A stretch of DNA of 64,000 nt from an uncultured Chitinophaga sp. (GTDB taxonomy: Bacteria; Bacteroidota; Bacteroidia; Chitinophagales; Chitinophagaceae), in the NCBI RefSeq assembly GCF_946479755.1, contig NZ_CAMLHC010000039.1, positions 1 to 64,000 of the forward strand, written 5' to 3'. Under the pieces are notes generated by a model. The model worked only from the letters and a program-made list of their open reading frames with translations, searched no databases and was not told where the DNA came from. The position numbers were made by a program, and so were the translations under genes. Positions 60,773 through 64,000 of the stretch are shown piece after piece. How positions within the stretch are numbered: position 1 is the first letter of the stretch; every line of letters starts with the position of its first letter.

Positions 60773-61771
60773 TTATATTTTTTGAACCCGTTTTATATTC
60801 CCAGCAACCTGGTATGCGCCTTCGCGATTAACCGTGTGTGTAGCTTCAAGTATGTGGAATGTTCCGGACATCTGACCCATACCTGTCAGGGAAAAATTAT
60901 TACCACTTACAAAAAGAAGATGCCCAGGTAATACGACATCACCGCCTACACCTTCCGTATTTCCTTTAAATAACGCATGTTTCCCTTTTGCTTCTGCCTG
61001 CTGCGGATTTTCAACCCGCGTCCGTATCTCCAGTTCATCACTGCTATTACCGTCAGTATCATCATCATCTTTGAAAAAATAGGATACCGTTTGCTTTTTA
61101 TACGGATCATGATGTTTTACCTTAACAGACTTAAAGGTTCTGTGGGTGGTATCCCTTAAATCAAGTGAAATGAAATCTTTTTTTGTCAGGGAGAAAGCAG
61201 CTGTACGACCTTCAAGATCCACATAGTGAATAAAAACGAGCTGCGACCCCCGGACCGAGAATATGCAACCATATTCTGATCCGACACGATTCAAAAAGGA
61301 AAGATCTGTTTCCCGGTATTGATGAATCCGATGCAGACGAATATCCGGAACCTGTCCTGTAATGGACAAACCGAGGTTGGCTGCTACCGTATTTGCAATT
61401 TCACGGAGGCTTTTATCTTCATGGGCGTAGCTGCGCTTAGTTCGTAACTGTTTTTTTATCCCGGCAGCTAACGCCCTAATAACCATGATATCGCCATCCC
61501 GGCTACTGGATAGCGCCAGTTCATCAACCTCAAACAAACCACAGTTCAATTGTTGTCCGTTATCACGTAAAATCAATTCTATGGTATCCCCCTTGGCGGG
61601 GTACCAGGTATTTTGCCAACGCTGGTCAGTATCTTCCACTGATAATTCCAGGGAGTCAGACTCACCAGTGATCTTATCTGTATACTGAATATTAACTACC
61701 TGTCCAGTAATGTCCCTTGTAATGTCCCGGCTGTTATATATTACAGTAAAACTAATGGTAGGAAGATTCAT
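60773..61771 (-). CDS. Tail hub protein D (P2 gpD, late control family)
   Basis: This is a 332-residue protein with D-I-T-R-D-I-T-G-Q-V-V-N-I-Q-Y-T-D near 18-34, R-E-T-D-L-S-F-L-N-R-V-G-S-E-Y-G-C near 153-169 and A-K-G-K-H-A-L-F near 262, the pattern of phage hub proteins of the GPD/VgrG-like fold. It starts 3 bp after gene X. Confidence 0.9.
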   Translation of the reverse strand: MNLPTISFTVIYNSRDITRDITGQVVNIQYTDKITGESDSLELSVEDTDQRWQNTWYPAKGDTIELILRDNGQQLNCGLFEVDELALSSSRDGDIMVIRALAAGIKKQLRTKRSYAHEDKSLREIANTVAANLGLSITGQVPDIRLHRIHQYRETDLSFLNRVGSEYGCIFSVRGSQLVFIHYVDLEGRTAAFSLTKKDFISLDLRDTTHRTFKSVKVKHHDPYKKQTVSYFFKDDDDTDGNSSDELEIRTRVENPQQAEAKGKHALFKGNTEGVGGDVVLPGHLLFVSGNNFSLTGMGQMSGTFHILEATHTVNREGAYQVAGNIKRVQKI

Positions 61772-61774
61772 TGT

Positions 61775-62023
61775 TTATTTTTTCCAAGGTGGTAGACTAT
61801 CTTTATCTGTTGACACTCCTGTTCCTGGTATGAACGGAACCTGTAACAGCAATCCTTCATCAAGTACCGAATCGTTATTTATATCCGGGTTTGATTCAGA
61901 AAGGAAGCTCATTGCATTCACCCTACGCCCATCCGAAAGCGTGATATCACCTACTGTACCGTAAGCCTTGAACGCAATAAGATCCCAGCGGTCGCCGGGG
62001 CGCGTGATGTACTCTGCATTCAT
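61775..62023 (-). CDS. Tail protein X (LysM-like)
   Basis: This 82-residue protein has G-D-R-W-D-L-I-A-F-K-A-Y-G near 10-22 and N-P-D-I-N-N near 47, as in P2 gpX/LysM-type tail proteins. It overlaps gene U by 4 bp (ATGA). Confidence 0.85.
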   Translation of the reverse strand: MNAEYITRPGDRWDLIAFKAYGTVGDITLSDGRRVNAMSFLSESNPDINNDSVLDEGLLLQVPFIPGTGVSTDKDSLPPWKK

Positions 62024-62886
62024 GTTTTAGTGATTACTGATTTGATGATCGAATTGGCTGCAGCCGCAAGCCTTTTAACTGATGCCTGCAAATCCTGATT
62101 TTGGGATTTTATCTTTTCCTGGTTGGGTACATATATCGGCTTTACGTATAGTGCAATATTTTCTTTAACAGTTATTTGAAGCAGTCCTGCATAATGCCTA
62201 GTATCAATTGCAGCACCAGTTAACCCGGGAGTCTGCGAAACACAGGACCCGGCTGTTGCGTTGACAATGTTGGTGCAATTTTGCATGATTATTTCCAGGT
62301 GCGACACCATTTTATAATTGACTGTCGTATCATTCGCGTAGGCAATACTGTATTTATCAACAGCGGCGGCATTCGATTTAATAATGGTGATTACATTTGC
62401 AACCTTTTTGTTACAGCCAACGGGGTTTTTCCGGTTGCTTTTAGCCGGAGGATTTTTATCACCAACAGCAAAGGCATCCCGCTGGGCCTGTTGCTGCTGC
62501 GCATTCAAACCGTCGATGTCGCTTTCTTTTAGGGTAAGCGAAACGGTGGCAGAAATCAGATGCCCGATATCATCCATCTGTGTTACGGTTTTACCCATGC
62601 TGGATATTACGAAATTCCCTTCCAGTTTCCCATTACCCCAAAGCAATGGCAGAACGGTGAAGGCATTCTTTGCGTCCTCCAGCCTCCCTACCTCCTCAGC
62701 TACATTGCAAAACTCTTGGTGTAAAAAGACCGTAATGTTAAGCGACTTTAACCCTATGGCAGTTCCCTGCAATCGTGATTTTTGAGAGATTATTGCATGC
62801 TCAACTATGACAGCTTCTCCTTCTGTACTGAAGGCTGAAAAACTATTGGCACCTTTGAACTGTATCTTACCCAATTGGCAGAACAT
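62020..62886 (-). CDS. Tail protein U-like
   Basis: This is a 288-residue protein. The N-terminal ~130 residues fit P2 gpU (L-G-K-I-Q-F start, R-L-Q-G-T-A-I-G-L-K-S-L-N-I-T-V-F-L-H, then G-N-F-V-I). The C-terminal half, with many Asn/Val repeats, is an extension without recognised family. It lies in the normal T-U-X-D order. Confidence 0.8.
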   Translation of the reverse strand: MFCQLGKIQFKGANSFSAFSTEGEAVIVEHAIISQKSRLQGTAIGLKSLNITVFLHQEFCNVAEEVGRLEDAKNAFTVLPLLWGNGKLEGNFVISSMGKTVTQMDDIGHLISATVSLTLKESDIDGLNAQQQQAQRDAFAVGDKNPPAKSNRKNPVGCNKKVANVITIIKSNAAAVDKYSIAYANDTTVNYKMVSHLEIIMQNCTNIVNATAGSCVSQTPGLTGAAIDTRHYAGLLQITVKENIALYVKPIYVPNQEKIKSQNQDLQASVKRLAAAANSIIKSVITKT

Positions 62887-62894
62887 GGTATGAA

Positions 62895-64000
62895 TTAAGT
62901 TGTGAAAGAAATACGGTTGTCGTTATGCTGTTTGGATCGCCACCATTTCTCCAGCTGCTGTTTGATGGTATCGGAAATGTCATCTGCATCCTTGCGGGTA
63001 CCCCCATTCATATTGACCGTAATATTGAAGGCAGAAGATCCACCGCCGGCACCGGCCATGATAGGGAGTGGCCTGTTAAGCTGGTTATAAACGCCACCTG
63101 TGACATTTCGGATGCTATCGTACAGGGGTTTAGGGTTTATTCCCTGGGCAATAGTTTCAATTAGTTTAATACGGTGGATGTCACGCAGTGGTCCTTCTTT
63201 CGCGGGACTAAATGGCAAATGATTTCGAATTTTCTTTACAATCCACATAATGCCTTTGAGCGGTGCAGTGCTCACTGCCCAAATGCCCCGGGCAATGGCC
63301 AATACAATATTCTTTCCGGCATCATAAAATTTTGCCCCAAGGTTGGCAATCCAGTTCCACGTTTCCGTGAAAACATGCTTTACGCCATCCCATACAACAC
63401 GGAATAGAGCAACAATTTTTGACCAGTGTTTTATGATCAAGCCATAAGGGGTGAGGTTTAAGAAATACCATTTTGCCCAGCCCCAAAACTTTGTGAATAC
63501 TTCCTTTATACCTTGCCAGAGGCGGGAAAAAAACGCTTTGATCTTATCCCAGTTCCGGATTATCAGAAAAACAACAGCTGCCAGCGCAACTGCAGCAGCA
63601 ATGTACAGGGTAATAGGATTGGCCAGCAGCATTGCCCCAAACCGGACAAACGCCATACCTGCTGATCGTAATGCAGGTATTACGGTAAACTTCATTCCAT
63701 ATTGTAGGGCAAACAAACCAAATTTCAGCGCATCATATCCCTTAACCGCAAATATTGCAATTTTTGACCCATTGTTAATAAGGAATGATGTTGCCTTGAT
63801 CGCACTACCAGCAACTTTAAAGAGGGTACCTATACCCGAAACAGCAAAACCGACAACCTTCATGCTGGCGCCGAATGCAAGCAAACCTATACCGGCTTTT
63901 GCCACCATGATAATAAGAGGCTTGTGCGTTTCCGCAAATGCAACGATTTTCGGTGCATAGATAGCCATTTTGTTAGCCAATCTATTTACACTGGGAAGCA
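62895..64000 (-). CDS. Tail tape-measure protein (C-terminal part)
   Basis: The reading frame is open through the right window edge, so the start is missing. The visible ~368 residues have several long hydrophobic segments (about 15-150), then W-x-x-I-K-x-F-F-x-x-L-W-Q-G-I repeats, which are typical of P2-like/TP901 tape-measure proteins. S-P-A-K-E-G-P-L-R-D-I near the C-terminus is a common end motif. Length and position before gene U support the call. Confidence 0.88.
   Translation of the reverse strand, partial: LPSVNRLANKMAIYAPKIVAFAETHKPLIIMVAKAGIGLLAFGASMKVVGFAVSGIGTLFKVAGSAIKATSFLINNGSKIAIFAVKGYDALKFGLFALQYGMKFTVIPALRSAGMAFVRFGAMLLANPITLYIAAAVALAAVVFLIIRNWDKIKAFFSRLWQGIKEVFTKFWGWAKWYFLNLTPYGLIIKHWSKIVALFRVVWDGVKHVFTETWNWIANLGAKFYDAGKNIVLAIARGIWAVSTAPLKGIMWIVKKIRNHLPFSPAKEGPLRDIHRIKLIETIAQGINPKPLYDSIRNVTGGVYNQLNRPLPIMAGAGGGSSAFNITVNMNGGTRKDADDISDTIKQQLEKWWRSKQHNDNRISFTT

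Noticed and set aside
51773..63980. Tailocin or type VI-like injection system rather than a phage
   Set aside because: An integrase next to a tRNA, a lysis cassette, an orphan methylase and a lysogeny-type repressor favour a prophage; capsid genes would lie beyond the right edge and cannot be checked here.
1..64000. CRISPR array or insertion sequence
   Set aside because: No regularly spaced short repeats and no transposase-like protein were seen in the window.

Overview
The window looks like a chromosome segment of a Chitinophaga-type member of the Bacteroidota. The support is three complete ECF-sigma / FecR anti-sigma / SusC / SusD loci, a beta-N-acetylhexosaminidase, LytTR-type two-component genes, and promoters of the Bacteroidota type (TTTG, 19-20 nt, TAnnTTTG). 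About 46 kb is host chromosome. The last 17.6 kb (46.35 kb to the right edge) is a P2-like prophage next to a tRNA-Leu gene. The prophage is cut by the window edge inside its tape-measure gene.

Host region. Positions 1-180 hold the end of an unknown gene. Positions 341-7200 (minus strand) hold SusCD locus 1, read sigma, FecR, SusC, SusD. Positions 7308-16712 (minus) hold SusCD locus 2: sigma, FecR, SusC, SusD, then a Tat-exported metallophosphoesterase and a PafA-type phosphatase. This looks like an organophosphate uptake system rather than a glycan one. Positions 16.8-18.5 kb (plus) hold an EamA permease and a YbaK/ProX tRNA-editing protein. They lie behind a leader with a 14-codon ORF containing three consecutive Pro codons. 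Next come a HAD hydrolase, an O-methyltransferase divergent from a tyrosine phenol-lyase, a DUF981-like membrane protein and an unknown helical protein. Positions 23.2-23.7 kb are A+T-rich with small or broken ORFs. Positions 23.7-27.4 kb (minus) hold a formylglycine-enzyme-fold protein, a COG3014-like lipoprotein, an LpoB-like lipoprotein and a small secreted protein. A DHA2-type drug exporter follows. Positions 29.0-37.0 kb (minus) hold SusCD locus 3, with a thioredoxin-like protein at its end. Then come a small orphan ORF, a MarR-GNAT fusion, a LytTR regulator with its kinase, a secreted protein, a SnoaL-like protein, a LysE exporter, a GH20 hexosaminidase, and a fabF-TetR pair. The TetR promoter carries a perfect 20-bp palindrome exactly between its -33 and -7 elements.

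Prophage. The order is tRNA-Leu(CAG), terminator, tyrosine integrase (plus strand), then two independent accessory units on the minus strand. One unit is a soluble orphan histidine kinase; the other is two unknown genes. Each is preceded by a diverged copy of the same ~315-bp non-coding module, which contains a large conserved RNA-like fold. An XRE repressor-like gene and a D12-class adenine methylase follow. The long minus-strand late operon reads tape measure, U, X (LysM), D, V, W/gp25, J, I, three fibre/spike genes, two small membrane proteins, a unimolecular spanin and a putative endolysin. The last spike gene starts with a Sec signal peptide, which is odd for a virion protein.

The most notable signals are the duplicated structured RNA modules, the proline-codon leader, the spanin-containing lysis cassette, the signal-peptide-bearing spike, the TetR operator placement and the phosphatase-coupled SusCD system.
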